From the NCBI RefSeq assembly GCF_029544075.1, contig NZ_JAJQJH010000007.1:1-64000 (forward strand): 64,000 nt of DNA, given 5' to 3'. Under the pieces are notes generated by a model that saw nothing but the letters and a program-made list of their open reading frames with translations, did not search any database and was not told where the DNA came from. Shown here piece after piece: positions 9,373-19,621 of this stretch (its first letter is position 1; each line of letters starts with the position of its first letter). The position numbers were made by a program, and so were the translations under genes. The DNA is from Chromohalobacter canadensis (GTDB lineage Bacteria; Pseudomonadota; Gammaproteobacteria; Pseudomonadales; Halomonadaceae).

Positions 9373-9810
9373 TCAGCCGAGCTGGCGTAGCGCGGCCTCC
9401 AGGGCGAGCTCATAACTGTCGGCGCCGAATCCGGCGATGACGCCGCGAGCAACATCCGAAAAATATGAATGCGCGCGAAATGGCTCGCGCGCATGCACGT
9501 TGGAAAGATGCAGCTCGATAAAAGGGATGGCGACACCCGTGAGCGCGTCGCGCAGGGCAACGCTGGTATGCGTAAAGGCGGCCGGGTTGATCAGGATGAA
9601 GTCGGTGCCGTCGCCACGCGCCGCATGTACACGCTCGACCAGTAAGTGCTCGGCGTTGGACTGTAGCCAATCGAGTTGATGGCCGGCCTCAAAGGCGCGT
9701 TGGGTCAGGCGCAGACGAATGTCCTCGAGGGTGGTGGTGCCGTAAACCCCTGGCTCGCGGGTGCCGAGCAGGTTGAGGTTTGGGCCGTTGAGTACGAGAA
9801 GCTTCGCCAT
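9373..9810 (-). CDS. aroQ: Type II 3-dehydroquinate dehydratase
   Basis: Converts 3-dehydroquinate to 3-dehydroshikimate in the shikimate pathway as a homododecamer. Family marks are the N-terminal [10 protein letters not shown], the lid tyrosine Tyr23 (GVYGTTTL), [16 protein letters not shown] and the catalytic His101 in IELHLSN. At 145 residues it is full length. It is the first gene of the aroQ-accB-accC unit, divergent from the DUF2333 gene across a 215-base gap. Confidence 0.97.
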   Translation of the reverse strand: MAKLLVLNGPNLNLLGTREPGVYGTTTLEDIRLRLTQRAFEAGHQLDWLQSNAEHLLVERVHAARGDGTDFILINPAAFTHTSVALRDALTGVAIPFIELHLSNVHAREPFRAHSYFSDVARGVIAGFGADSYELALEAALRQLG

Positions 9811-9952
9811 GTCATGGGTCCTGATAAACGCTGTTAACCTGTTCAGGATTGGCTTAGATCACGGCACGATCACGCAAGATGCCGCCGCTGGTGCCATATA
9901 TCGTTAGTGTGGGCGGAGTTTGCCCAAAAACGGACGAGCTGTCTAGTTTGCG

Positions 9953-9982
9953 TTGGCACAAGCAAAAACGCCACTGCATGAT
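9953..9982 (+). promoter_or_regulatory. Sigma-70-type promoter candidate for the DUF2333 gene
   Basis: TTGGCA (five of six -35 bases) is followed after 18 bases by CATGAT (four of six -10 bases). The start point would be near 9989, about 37 bases before the translation start. I did not find an equally good promoter for aroQ in the same gap. Confidence 0.4.
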
Positions 9983-10025
9983 AGGATGGAAGTCATTGCT
10001 CTCAACTTCACCACAAGGACGTCTT

Positions 10026-11036
10026 ATGGCTCTTTTTCGCAAGCGTGAGCGTCACCAGCGCAATGTTTTGGAATCGCCCCAGTATGGCTGGATCTGGAAG
10101 CCCCTGGTCGCCTTGCTGGTCATCTACCTCGTGGTCTGCGTGGCGTTGGGCGTCTGGTGGAGTCAGCGGCCCGACGATTTCAATGTCGATGACGCGGTGG
10201 GCGTCCAGCGCGGCGCGGCGCAGTCGTCCGGTGCCGAGGCCGCGTCGGACGCTCCTCGCCCAGGCGAGACTGTCACCGCCACTACCTTGACGCTGCTCGG
10301 CAGCTTACTCGACAAACCTGGTGGCTATTTGCGTAATGACATCGCGCCACCGGGTCTGTGGCTGGATAACATGCCGAGCTGGGAGCACGGCGTGCTTGGG
10401 CAAGTACGGGCCATGAGCGCGACCCTCAATGATCCCATCGCCAGTGACGATGAGGACGTGCAGCAAGCCGTCGATGCCCTGTCAACGCGGAGTGACGCCT
10501 GGCGTTTTCCGTCAGCCGAAGGGCGTTATCAAGAGGCGCGCGAGGCACTGCGCGATTACTTGGGGCGCCTGAGTGGGCAGCAGGCGGATTTCTCGCAGGA
10601 CGCGCCAGCATTGGCGGCCTGGCTTGAGCGCGTGCAGACTCGACTCGACCAGCAGACACAGCGCCTGGCGGCGAGTGTGGGAAACCCCGAGCGTCGCAGT
10701 GCCGATATCGAGACCGGCGAAGATGGCGAAAGCACCCCATGGTGGCGCATCGACAACGTCTTCTTCGAAGCGCGCGGCAACACATGGGCCTTGATGCACC
10801 TGCTCAAGGCGGCCAAGCGTGACTTTGCGCCGGCCATCGAGGAGGCCGGTGTCGGCAAGGCATATGATCGGTTGATCGACGAGCTCGAAGCCTCGCAGGC
10901 GCGGGTGTGGAGTCCGGTGGTGCTCAATGGCAGCGGCTTTGGCATCTTTGCCAATCATTCGCTAATGATGGCCAACTACACGTTGCGGGCATCGCAACTG
11001 ATCCAAGAGATACGTAGCGATCTCGGGTCGCAATAA
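10026..11036 (+). CDS. DUF2333 family membrane-anchored protein
   Basis: A 336-residue protein of the uncharacterised DUF2333 family. It has a basic N-terminus, one transmembrane helix at about residues 26-46 (WKPLVALLVIYLVVCVALGVWW), an acidic alanine-rich linker, and a soluble mostly helical domain that should face the periplasm. Conserved-looking blocks include LLDKPGGYLRNDIAPPG, PWWRIDNVFFEARG and NGSGFGIFANHS. The ATG was chosen because AAGGA lies seven bases upstream; the frame is open about 50 codons farther but that part is unlike the family. It faces aroQ divergently and ppa convergently. No function can be assigned from sequence. Confidence 0.85.
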   Translation: MALFRKRERHQRNVLESPQYGWIWKPLVALLVIYLVVCVALGVWWSQRPDDFNVDDAVGVQRGAAQSSGAEAASDAPRPGETVTATTLTLLGSLLDKPGGYLRNDIAPPGLWLDNMPSWEHGVLGQVRAMSATLNDPIASDDEDVQQAVDALSTRSDAWRFPSAEGRYQEAREALRDYLGRLSGQQADFSQDAPALAAWLERVQTRLDQQTQRLAASVGNPERRSADIETGEDGESTPWWRIDNVFFEARGNTWALMHLLKAAKRDFAPAIEEAGVGKAYDRLIDELEASQARVWSPVVLNGSGFGIFANHSLMMANYTLRASQLIQEIRSDLGSQ

Positions 11037-11043
11037 GCCCTCA

Positions 11044-11078
11044 ATAAAAAACCCCGCGGCGGAATGTCCGACGCGGGG
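11044..11078 (-). terminator. Rho-independent terminator of ppa
   Basis: On the minus strand a GC-rich stem (CCCCGCG.CGGA-cat-TCCG.CGCGGGG with one internal mismatch) is followed by TTTTTTATT. It lies in the 67-base convergent space between ppa and the DUF2333 gene. On the plus strand the hairpin lacks a T tract. Confidence 0.85.
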
Positions 11079-11082
11079 CGTT

Positions 11083-11092
11083 GGGGGGGGGG
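11083..11092. repeat. Ten-base G homopolymer
   Basis: An uninterrupted run of ten G between the ppa terminator and the ppa stop codon. It is intergenic, so slippage here would not change a protein. Confidence 0.8.
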
Positions 11093-11103
11093 CAGCGAGC
11101 GCT

Positions 11104-11634
11104 TCAGGCCTTGGCGTAAGCGTCGGCGGCCTTCTCGATCGCCTTGCGAGCGGCTTCGGCGCCATCCCAGGAATCGATCTTCACCCATTTGCCTTTCTCG
11201 AGATCCTTATAGTTCTCGAAGAAATGCGCGATCTGTTGGCGCAGAAGCTCGGGTAAGTCGGTGACTTCCTGCACATCGTCATACAGGGCGCTCAGCTTGG
11301 GGTGCGGGACGCAGACCAGCTTGGCGTCTTCGCCGGCTTCGTCGGACATATTGAGCACACCAACCGGGCGCGCGCGAATCACGCTACCTGCCTGAACCGG
11401 ATACGGGGTGACCACCAGGGCGTCGAGCGGGTCGCCGTCGTCGGCCAAGGTGTTGTTGATGAAGCCATAGTTGGCCGGGTAGAACATCGGCGTGGCCATG
11501 AAGCGGTCGACGACCAGCGCATCCATGTCCTTGTCGATCTCGTACTTGACCGGTGCGTGATTGGCGGGGATCTCGATCGCCACGTAGACGTCGTTGGGAA
11601 GATCCTTGCCTGCGGGAATGTTTTTGAAACTCAT
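11104..11634 (-). CDS. ppa: Inorganic pyrophosphatase (family I, soluble)
   Basis: Hydrolyses pyrophosphate to phosphate, pulling biosynthetic reactions forward; Mg-dependent cytoplasmic hexamer. The signature D-G-D-P-L-D is present (Asp66, Asp68, Asp71), as are the YPANYGFI strand and the C-terminal KWVKIDSW segment. At 176 residues it has the usual bacterial length. AGGA lies eight bases before the start. It is a single-gene unit with its own strong terminator. Confidence 0.98.
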   Translation of the reverse strand: MSFKNIPAGKDLPNDVYVAIEIPANHAPVKYEIDKDMDALVVDRFMATPMFYPANYGFINNTLADDGDPLDALVVTPYPVQAGSVIRARPVGVLNMSDEAGEDAKLVCVPHPKLSALYDDVQEVTDLPELLRQQIAHFFENYKDLEKGKWVKIDSWDGAEAARKAIEKAADAYAKA

Positions 11635-11820
11635 CTTTGAGTCCTTGCGGTTTGCAGGTTGAACACCAGCGGGGGAAAATCCGGGAAATTATACGAGTAG
11701 CGTCCAGCGTTTACCAACCACGCGAGGCGTACATGGCATCATGCAATCGTCGTCTTTCGTTGTCATGCTCAGCGCTTGTGGGAATTATCCGTCTCATCAT
11801 CATCGACAAGGAGACGATCG

Positions 11821-13542
11821 TTGACGGAAAGCAGCCTTTCTATCAGCTTCGGCCAGGCATTCGTGGCACCGGATAGGCGTCGCCATCGCAGTTCGATGTC
11901 GGTGCAGATACCTGGTGGCTCGCAGTTGTCCGCCAAGGGCGCCTGCGCCCTTATCAGTGATTCAACCTGGCGCAATGCCATCGCCAAGCAAGCCGGAGAC
12001 CTGAGCGTACGAGGCTTTCTCGCCGATTACTACTCGACGCCGGAGCATTGGGACGTCAAGACATCGGCCCATCGCGTGTTGCGTGCCCTGAATGGCTGGA
12101 GCTATAGCCAAAGCGCCTATATCGAAGGTGGCAGCTATATCTGCTCGCTGTCGGCAATGGTGTTCCGTCGTCGTGAGATACACCTGTTCCACATGGGCGA
12201 CACCTTGGTGTTCCGCCTGCGAGGCGCCGAATTCGAGCAATTGTCTCGCGATCATGTCACCGATCTGGGTGGCTACCGCTATCCGTCACGTGCGTTGGGC
12301 ATGGACGGTAGCCTCGACATCGATTACGTGACGGATTCGCTCAAGCAGGGCGACCTTTTCTTGTTCACCACTCAGGCCGTACGCGGCACTTTGCTGCCCT
12401 CGGACTTCGTGCAACTGATCCGTGCCGATGTCAGCGATCTCGATGCGACCTGCGAACGTCTGGCCGAAGCAGCGCTTTCCCGTGCGCAGGAGCGCGGGTA
12501 TGGCGGCGACCAATTCTGCTTCCAATTGGTGCGCATCGACCGGTTGCCCGAGGAAGTCGAGCCCGAGCATCCCGTACCGTTGTATGGCGACTTGCCGGTG
12601 CCCCCTGAATTGACGCCTGGAGAGCGTCTTGATGGGTTTGAGGTGCAGGAGGTGTTGTCGCGTACGGCCAAGTCGCGTGTCTATCGCGTGCATGATGCAC
12701 GCAACGAGCGCGAAATAGTGATGAAGGCTCCGAGCCCAGAACTGTCGCTGCGCAATGCCTACCAAGAGCATTTCGCGCTTCAGCAGTGGATTGTGCAGCG
12801 GGTCAACTCCCCGTTCGTCGCCAAGGTCGTGGACCCGGCCCGCCCGCGCCGCTATCAGTATTACTTGCTCGAGTACATCAAGGGCGAATCGCTCAGCGAC
12901 TGGGCGCTGCGTCACCCTCAGGCGAGTCTCGAGGCACGCCTGGATTTGGCGCGGCAGTTGGTCAAGGCGGTGCAGGCCCTGCACCGCCGCGATGTGCTGC
13001 ATCAGAACATCCACCCCGATAACCTGATGGTCGATTCACATGGGCAACTGGTGCTGACGGATTTCGGCGCTTGCCATTTGCGTGAAAGCGACAGCCAGCA
13101 AGCCGCGCGCGAACTGGCGCGTCAGGTGGGGTTAAATGAGCATAGCGCACCGGAATACGCGCTGGACACCGAAGTAGGGCGGCGCAGCGATCAATACGAG
13201 CTGGCCTCGACCATCTACTGGTTACTGACTGGACATCAGCCCTATGCGTTAGCGCCCAACGAGTTGCGCAGCCATACCGATCTTGAGCGTATGAGCTACA
13301 CCAGTGCGCGCCGCTACAATCCCGCCATCGACGCCGCACTCGATGGTGCTCTGAGGCGCGCGCTCGACCCTCAGCGTGCGCTGCGGTTTCGCCGCCTGGG
13401 TGAGTTCGCCTACTACCTGCGCACGTCCAGGCGGAGCGAAGACGGCGTAGCACGTCAGTCTTGGCAGACGCCGGCCACGCTGTGGAAAGCCGTGGCCGGT
13501 GTGCTGTTGCTGTTGTTATTGCTGTCGTGGTGGTTGGGGTGA
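11821..13542 (+). CDS. PP2C-like phosphatase / protein-kinase-like fusion with degenerate active sites
   Basis: A 573-residue fusion of an N-terminal PP2C-like domain (about 1-240), a eukaryotic-type Ser/Thr kinase-like domain (about 270-530) and a C-terminal transmembrane helix (about 553-572). The TTG start is supported by AAGGAG seven bases upstream. In the PP2C half, GDT (126-128) and SRALGMD remain. The first aspartate motif reads HRSS near residues 22-25, ADG reads SDS (46-48), and the late DG motif reads QA (185-186). In the kinase half, VAIK Lys302, DFG (414-416) and APE (443-445) remain. The catalytic loop HRDxKxxN reads HQNIHPDN (394-401), so the catalytic Asp is Asn396 and the Lys is His398. 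It may be a scaffold or pseudoenzyme at the inner membrane. It stands alone between ppa and gatB; function unknown. Confidence 0.85.
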   Translation: MTESSLSISFGQAFVAPDRRRHRSSMSVQIPGGSQLSAKGACALISDSTWRNAIAKQAGDLSVRGFLADYYSTPEHWDVKTSAHRVLRALNGWSYSQSAYIEGGSYICSLSAMVFRRREIHLFHMGDTLVFRLRGAEFEQLSRDHVTDLGGYRYPSRALGMDGSLDIDYVTDSLKQGDLFLFTTQAVRGTLLPSDFVQLIRADVSDLDATCERLAEAALSRAQERGYGGDQFCFQLVRIDRLPEEVEPEHPVPLYGDLPVPPELTPGERLDGFEVQEVLSRTAKSRVYRVHDARNEREIVMKAPSPELSLRNAYQEHFALQQWIVQRVNSPFVAKVVDPARPRRYQYYLLEYIKGESLSDWALRHPQASLEARLDLARQLVKAVQALHRRDVLHQNIHPDNLMVDSHGQLVLTDFGACHLRESDSQQAARELARQVGLNEHSAPEYALDTEVGRRSDQYELASTIYWLLTGHQPYALAPNELRSHTDLERMSYTSARRYNPAIDAALDGALRRALDPQRALRFRRLGEFAYYLRTSRRSEDGVARQSWQTPATLWKAVAGVLLLLLLLSWWLG

Positions 13543-13572
13543 GGCCATAAGAGTTGTTGAGTCAGCGTCGGC

Positions 13573-15027
13573 TCAAGCCTGATCTAGCTTCTGCTTGAGA
13601 AGGCTGTTGACCTGTTGCGGGTTGGCGGTGCCGCGCGAGGCTTTCATGACTTGGCCGACGAAGTAGCCGATCATCTTGCCGCGCTTGGCCTCGTCGGCTT
13701 CACGGTACTGGGCGACCTGAACCGGGCTGTCGGCGATGACTTGGTCGATCATGCCTTCGATGGCGCCGGTATCGGTGACCTGCTTGAGCCCGCGTGCCTC
13801 GATGATGGCGTCGGCACTGTCCGCCTCGCCGTCCCACAGCGCCTGAAAGACCTGCTTGGCGGCCTTGCCGCTGATGGTGTCGTCCATGACGCGCTGAATG
13901 AGGCCACCGAGCTGCTCGGCAGTGACCGGGCTGTCGCCGATTTCCAGGTTTTCGCGGTTGAGGTTGGCCGAGAGTTCGCCTTGCACCCAGTTAGCGGCTT
14001 GCTTGGCGTCGCCGCAGACATCCTTGACGGCTTCGAAGTACTCGGCCATGGCACGGCTCGAGGCCAGCACGCCGGCGTCATAGGCGGACAAGCCCAGCTG
14101 GTTTTCGAAGCGGTGGCGCTTTTCGCTGGGCAGTTCGGGCATGAGCGCGCGCTGGTGATCGACATAGGCACCGTCGAGCGTCACCGGAAGCAGGTCGGGG
14201 CAGGGGAAGTAACGGTAGTCGTTGGCTTCCTCCTTGGTGCGCATGCCGCGCGTCTCGTCGCGTTCCGGGTCGAACAGTCGCGTTTCCTGCACGACCTGAC
14301 CGCCATCTTCGATGAGTTCGATCTGGCGCTCGACCTCGAAAGCGATGGCCTTCTCGACGAAGCGAAACGAGTTGACGTTCTTGATCTCGGCGCGGGTGCC
14401 GAAAGCGGCCTGCCCCTTGGGACGTACCGAGACGTTGACGTCGCAGCGCATCGAGCCTTCGGCCATGTTGCCGTCGGAGATACCGAGATAGGTAACGATG
14501 GCGTGCAGCGCCTTGATATAGGCGACCGCTTCCTTGGCCGAGCGCATGTCGGGCTCGGAGACGATCTCCAGCAGCGGCGTGCCGGCACGGTTGAGATCGA
14601 TGCCGGTCATGCCGTGATAGTCCTCGTGCAGCGACTTGCCGGCATCCTCCTCGAGGTGAGCGTGATGAATGCGGACGCTGCGCGTCGAACCGTCGTCGAG
14701 GGTGATCTCGACCTTGCCGGGGCCGACGATGGGCTGCGCCATCTGGCTCGTCTGATATCCCTTGGGCAAATCCGGATAGAAGTAGTTCTTGCGCTCGAAT
14801 AGCGAGGTCTCGGGGATCTCGGCGTCGACGGCGAGACCGAATTTCACCGCCATCGCCACGGCGTTTTCATTGAGCACCGGCAGCACGCCGGGCATGCCGA
14901 GGTCGACGGCGCACGCCTGGGTGTTGGGCTCGGCGCCGAAGGCGGTGGACGCTCCGGAGAAGATCTTGGACTGGGTGGCGAGCTGAACGTGGACCTCGAG
15001 CCCGATCACGGTTTCCCACTGCATCAT
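13573..15027 (-). CDS. gatB: Aspartyl/glutamyl-tRNA amidotransferase subunit B
   Basis: The subunit of GatCAB that binds misacylated Glu-tRNA(Gln) or Asp-tRNA(Asn), phosphorylates the acid and accepts ammonia from GatA. The N-terminal cradle domain starts with [13 protein letters not shown] and has [13 protein letters not shown] and [15 protein letters not shown]. The C-terminal helical and YqeY-like tail (about 330-484) binds tRNA. Length (484) is normal. The start overlaps the gatA stop by four bases; a second in-frame ATG directly follows. Last gene of gatCAB. Confidence 0.98.
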   Translation of the reverse strand: MMQWETVIGLEVHVQLATQSKIFSGASTAFGAEPNTQACAVDLGMPGVLPVLNENAVAMAVKFGLAVDAEIPETSLFERKNYFYPDLPKGYQTSQMAQPIVGPGKVEITLDDGSTRSVRIHHAHLEEDAGKSLHEDYHGMTGIDLNRAGTPLLEIVSEPDMRSAKEAVAYIKALHAIVTYLGISDGNMAEGSMRCDVNVSVRPKGQAAFGTRAEIKNVNSFRFVEKAIAFEVERQIELIEDGGQVVQETRLFDPERDETRGMRTKEEANDYRYFPCPDLLPVTLDGAYVDHQRALMPELPSEKRHRFENQLGLSAYDAGVLASSRAMAEYFEAVKDVCGDAKQAANWVQGELSANLNRENLEIGDSPVTAEQLGGLIQRVMDDTISGKAAKQVFQALWDGEADSADAIIEARGLKQVTDTGAIEGMIDQVIADSPVQVAQYREADEAKRGKMIGYFVGQVMKASRGTANPQQVNSLLKQKLDQA

Positions 15028-16484
15028 GCCATCTCCTTGCCGAATGCCGGACGCTTGAGGTGCCAGTCGGTGGCCTGCTGGAATTGATGCGCCACGCCGA
15101 GCAGCTGGGCCTCGGCGAAGTGCGGAGCCAGCACCTGGAGGCCTACGGGGCGGTTACCGGCAAAGCCGGCCGGAACGCTGATGCCCGGAATGCCGGCCAG
15201 GTTGACGGCGATGGTGTAGATATCCTGCAGGTACATCGAGACCGGATCTTTCTGCGCGCCGAGGTCGAAGGCCGGCGTGGGGGCGGTCGGCCCCATGAGC
15301 ACGTCGACTTCGTCGAAGGCGTCGAGAAAGTCCTGGCGGATCAGGCGGCGCACTTGCTGTGCCTTGAGGTAGTAGGCGTCGAAGAACCCTTCGGACAGCG
15401 TGTGCGTGCCGATCAGGATGCGCCGCTTGACCTCTTCGCCGAAGCCTTCGGCCCGCGTGCGCTTGTAGAGGTCCTCAAGGTCGGTCGGATCCTCGCAGCG
15501 GTGGCCGAAGCGCACGCCGTCATAACGCGACAGGTTGGACGATGCCTCCGCCGGTGCGATGACGTAGTAGGCAGGAATCGCCAGGTGCGTGTGCGGCAGG
15601 CTGACTTCGCAGACCTTGGCGCCGAGCGACTCGTAGACCTTGATCGCTTCACGCACGGCGGTTTCGACCTCGGGGTCGAGCCCGTCGCCGAAATATTCCT
15701 TGGGCAGCCCGATCTTGAGGCCGGCCAGCGAGGTGTCGAGCTCGGCGGAGTAGTCGGGCACCACGCGTGCCACGCTGGTGGAATCGCGAACGTCGTGGCC
15801 AGCGATGGTTTCGAGCAGCAGGGCACAGTCGGCGGCGGTGCGTGCCATGGGACCGCCCTGGTCGAGGCTCGATGCGTAGGCCACCATGCCGTAGCGCGAC
15901 ACGCGCCCGTAGGTGGGTTTCAGGCCGGTAATGCCGCAAAAGGCGGCCGGCTGACGAATCGAGCCGCCGGTATCGGTGCCGAGCGCTGCCGGTACCAGGC
16001 CCGCCGCCACGGCCGCGGCGCTACCGCCCGAGGAGCCGCCGGGTACGGCGCTCAAGTCCCAGGGGTTCTTGACCGGGCCATAGAAGCTGTTTTCGTTCGA
16101 CGAGCCCATGGCGAACTCGTCCATGTTGGTCTTGCCGAGGCTGACGCCACCCGCCTGGCGGATCTTCTCGACGACCGTGGCGTCATAGGGCGCGACGAAG
16201 CTGTCGAGCATCTTCGAGCCGCAACTGGTGCGTACGCCCTGGGTGCAGAAGATGTCCTTGAGCGCCAGGGGCAGGCCGGCAAGGGCGGCGGCATCGCCGG
16301 CTGCGCGTGCCTGGTCGGCGGCGTCGGCGTCGGCCAGGGCCTGCTCGGTGGTCACGCTGATGAAGCTGTTGAGGTCGCCGTCGAGGCGCTGTATGCGATC
16401 GAGCGCCGACTGGCACAGCTCACGGCTGGAGAACTCGCCTGCTTGAAGGCCGGCGGCAAGCTCCGTGAGGGTCTTGTCATGCAT
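15024..16484 (-). CDS. gatA: Aspartyl/glutamyl-tRNA amidotransferase subunit A
   Basis: The glutaminase subunit of GatCAB, an amidase-signature enzyme that frees ammonia for GatB. The catalytic triad is visible as Lys76 (LPLALKD), Ser151 in the GGSSGGS loop and Ser175 in [13 protein letters not shown] used MHDKTLTEL as start, giving 486 residues as in the family. A GTG overlapping the gatC stop would add 15 residues and cannot be excluded. AGGAG lies 12 bases upstream of the chosen ATG, rather far. Presence of GatCAB implies that at least one of GlnRS or AsnRS is supplemented by the indirect route. Confidence 0.97.
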   Translation of the reverse strand: MHDKTLTELAAGLQAGEFSSRELCQSALDRIQRLDGDLNSFISVTTEQALADADAADQARAAGDAAALAGLPLALKDIFCTQGVRTSCGSKMLDSFVAPYDATVVEKIRQAGGVSLGKTNMDEFAMGSSNENSFYGPVKNPWDLSAVPGGSSGGSAAAVAAGLVPAALGTDTGGSIRQPAAFCGITGLKPTYGRVSRYGMVAYASSLDQGGPMARTAADCALLLETIAGHDVRDSTSVARVVPDYSAELDTSLAGLKIGLPKEYFGDGLDPEVETAVREAIKVYESLGAKVCEVSLPHTHLAIPAYYVIAPAEASSNLSRYDGVRFGHRCEDPTDLEDLYKRTRAEGFGEEVKRRILIGTHTLSEGFFDAYYLKAQQVRRLIRQDFLDAFDEVDVLMGPTAPTPAFDLGAQKDPVSMYLQDIYTIAVNLAGIPGISVPAGFAGNRPVGLQVLAPHFAEAQLLGVAHQFQQATDWHLKRPAFGKEMA

Positions 16485-16525
16485 GGAAGAATATGACTCC
16501 TGGTTCGAATCCTGACGAGGCTGCT

Positions 16526-16813
16526 TCACTCGACGACTCGCGGAACGAGATAAAGACCATCGGTAACGGCCGGTGCACAGGCCTGGAAGCGTTCTCGCTG
16601 GCTATGTTCGGTCACCTCGTCGGGCCGTAAGCGCTGGGTGGCATCCAGCGGATGCGCCAATGGGATGATGTCTTGAGTGTCGACGGCCTGAAGTTGATCG
16701 ACCATCTTCAGGATGCGGCTCAAGTCGTCGACATAACCGGTTGCTTCGTCCTCACTCAAGCCGACGCGGGCCAAATGGGCGGCACGGAGCACGTCTGCAT
16801 GTTCGATCGCCAT
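16526..16813 (-). CDS. gatC: Aspartyl/glutamyl-tRNA amidotransferase subunit C
   Basis: The small 95-residue subunit that wraps between GatA and GatB and stabilises them. Family features are the N-terminal helix [16 protein letters not shown], the [17 protein letters not shown] helix, the PLAHPLD loop and the C-terminal LYLVPRVVE tail. First gene of gatCAB, divergent from mreB across 190 bases. A hairpin lies in its leader. Confidence 0.97.
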   Translation of the reverse strand: MAIEHADVLRAAHLARVGLSEDEATGYVDDLSRILKMVDQLQAVDTQDIIPLAHPLDATQRLRPDEVTEHSQRERFQACAPAVTDGLYLVPRVVE

Positions 16814-16836
16814 ATCGTTTGCCTTTTATGGATACT

Positions 16837-16860
16837 GCGCGGCGCGTGTCATCGCCGCGC
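16837..16860. other. GC-rich hairpin in the gatC leader
   Basis: GCGCGGCG and CGCCGCGC form a perfect eight-pair stem with an eight-base loop, 24 bases upstream of the gatC start and downstream of the predicted promoter. There is no T tract, so it is not a simple terminator. A role in mRNA stability or translation is only a guess. Confidence 0.5.
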
Positions 16861-16892
16861 CAATGAAGCTCTGACGCCGGGAATAACCCTAG

Positions 16893-16921
16893 AATTTACC
16901 ATATCTGGCGAGCGCTGACAG
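16893..16921 (-). promoter_or_regulatory. Sigma-70-type promoter candidate for gatCAB
   Basis: On the minus strand CTGTCA is followed after 17 bases by TAAATT. Transcription would start near 16886, giving a leader of about 70 bases that includes the hairpin. Good spacing, moderate match. Confidence 0.5.
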
Positions 16922-16994
16922 GCCTTTGCTTGCCGCGCCACCCCCGCGATGGTACCGTTTGCATCCGCACAGGGTTCCGGTCTGGACTAGGTGA

Positions 16995-18041
<1,047 letters not shown>

Positions 18042-18164
18042 CGCACCCGGGCGCTTGCCATATTAGCGCCGATACGCTTGCCTGGCAGCCACGCGCGATA
18101 CGAGTGGCTGCCAGCGTGTGTCCGGTCGTGATGAGTCTTGCGTCCTGTCTGCGGAGGAAGGCTT

Positions 18165-19088
18165 ATTAAACCCCTATTTTCGCATGGCCCGGTGCCCAGC
18201 TACCGCATGTTGCTATGTGCGGTGGCCGCCTTCTCATTGATGTTCGCGGAGCATCGCCTACCCTTCATGGACGATGTGCGCTCGCAATTGACCACCGTGG
18301 TGGCACCCGTGCAATGGGCAGTGAGTCTGCCTAGCGAGGGGTTGTCCTGGGCGGCGCTGGTCTTTTCGGATCAGCGTGCCCTGGTGGATGAGAATCAGCG
18401 CTTGCGTCAGCAGTTGCTGACGTTATCGCATCGCGTTCAGCGTATGGCGAACTTGACGGCGGAAAACGTGCGTCTGCGAGAGTTGCTGAATGCTGCGCCG
18501 CGCGATGAGGTGCCTTATATCACGGCTGAGTTGTTGTCGTTGGATTCCGACCCTTTCACCCAGCAGATGGTAATTGGGCGTGGGCGTCGTGATGGTGTCT
18601 ATGTCGGGCAACCTGTCATGGATGCCTCTGGCTTGATCGGTCAGGTCATTGCCGTATCCGCGTATACGAGTCGCGTACTTATGGTCAGCGATGCTAATAA
18701 TGCCGTGCCGGTGCAGGTCAATCGCAGTGGACAGCGTTTCATCGTCCAGGGCTCTGGTGACCTCGATACTTTGAATGTGCTCAATGTGCCGGCGACCGCC
18801 GACCTCCAGCAGGGTGACCTGCTCACGACGTCGGGCTTGGGCGGACGTTTTCCCGAGGGCTATCCTGTCGCGGAGATTACACGGGTAAACAGGGATGGCC
18901 AGCATTCTTTCGCGAGCGTCGAGGCGCGTCCGCTTGCGCAACCCGAGCGCTCACGGCATTTCTTGCTGCTGTTTCCCTCGCCTGCGGCGGCGGCCGTCAC
19001 CAGCGACGTCAATATCGAGGCCGCATTGCACTTGATGGATGGTGGGGCGGGAAAAATGCCCAACGAGCTTGAGAAGGCGCGCCCATGA
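18165..19088 (+). CDS. mreC: Cell shape-determining protein MreC, apparent AUU start
   Basis: A bitopic inner-membrane protein whose periplasmic coiled coil and beta domains organise the elongasome with PBP2. There is one transmembrane helix near residues 15-33, a coiled coil (LVDENQRLRQQLLTLSHRVQRMANL) and two beta barrels. The reading frame begins with the family N-terminus IKPLF directly after GGAGGAAG. The codon seven bases after GGAGG is ATT, so the start appears to be the rare AUU. In-frame alternatives are a TTG nine codons upstream with no ribosome site, or a GTG eleven residues in that would cut the conserved N-terminus. It overlaps mreD by four bases. Length 307. Confidence 0.9.
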   Translation: MKPLFSHGPVPSYRMLLCAVAAFSLMFAEHRLPFMDDVRSQLTTVVAPVQWAVSLPSEGLSWAALVFSDQRALVDENQRLRQQLLTLSHRVQRMANLTAENVRLRELLNAAPRDEVPYITAELLSLDSDPFTQQMVIGRGRRDGVYVGQPVMDASGLIGQVIAVSAYTSRVLMVSDANNAVPVQVNRSGQRFIVQGSGDLDTLNVLNVPATADLQQGDLLTTSGLGGRFPEGYPVAEITRVNRDGQHSFASVEARPLAQPERSRHFLLLFPSPAAAAVTSDVNIEAALHLMDGGAGKMPNELEKARP

Positions 19089-19567
19089 TGCGCTTGCCAG
19101 GACTACTCATGATCTGGTTCACCCTGCTGGTGAGCTTGTGCTTGCAAGTCATGCCACTGCCCGATGCATGGCTGATGTGGCGTCCCAATTGGCTTGGTCT
19201 GGCATTGGCTTATTGGTGTATTGCTGCCCCCCAGCGCGTCGGTGTCTTCCATGGTTTCGTGCTCGGCTTACTGCTGGATCTGATCGAGGGAACGCCCTTG
19301 GGCCAGAACGCTTTGACGTTGTCGCTGCTCACCTACTTGTGTCTCTTGCTCTATCAACGCCTGCGTGCCTATTCCATCTGGCAACAGGCCGTCCTACTGT
19401 TCGTGTTGCTGGGCTTGATCCAACTGATCGAGCAATGGCTGCGCACGATTTTCGGCCCGGTGTCTATTCATCTAGCCTTCTTGCTGCCCGCGCTCATAGG
19501 CGCTGCCCTGTGGCCATGGTTGTTCACCATGATGCAAGTACTACGGCGCCGCTTGAAAATCGTCTGA
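19085..19567 (+). CDS. mreD: Rod shape-determining protein MreD
   Basis: A small polytopic inner-membrane partner of MreC/RodA in the elongasome. The 160 residues contain about five hydrophobic segments and the conserved stretch GFVLGLLLDLIEGTPLGQNAL. Its start overlaps mreC by four bases. Length and position are normal for the family. Confidence 0.95.
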   Translation: MMRLPGLLMIWFTLLVSLCLQVMPLPDAWLMWRPNWLGLALAYWCIAAPQRVGVFHGFVLGLLLDLIEGTPLGQNALTLSLLTYLCLLLYQRLRAYSIWQQAVLLFVLLGLIQLIEQWLRTIFGPVSIHLAFLLPALIGAALWPWLFTMMQVLRRRLKIV

Positions 19568-19621
19568 CCTTGCTGCCTTTATCTGCGTACCCTCTGCCAC
19601 CCAAGCCGTGAGGAAAAGCAT

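Noticed and set aside
9954-9969. TGGCAC upstream of the DUF2333 gene as a -24 element of a sigma-54 promoter
   Set aside because: The -12 TGC is missing at the required distance (AAAA instead), so a sigma-54 promoter is not supported.
15060-16496. Long plus-strand open frame opposite gatA (and a similar one at 13615-14802 opposite gatB)
   Set aside because: Both mirror well-conserved genes, have low-complexity Gly/Ala/Val-rich products and lack start signals.
19039-19611. Plus-strand open frame of about 190 codons overlapping mreD in another frame
   Set aside because: mreD in the neighbouring frame has the membrane profile, the family motif and the four-base overlap with mreC.
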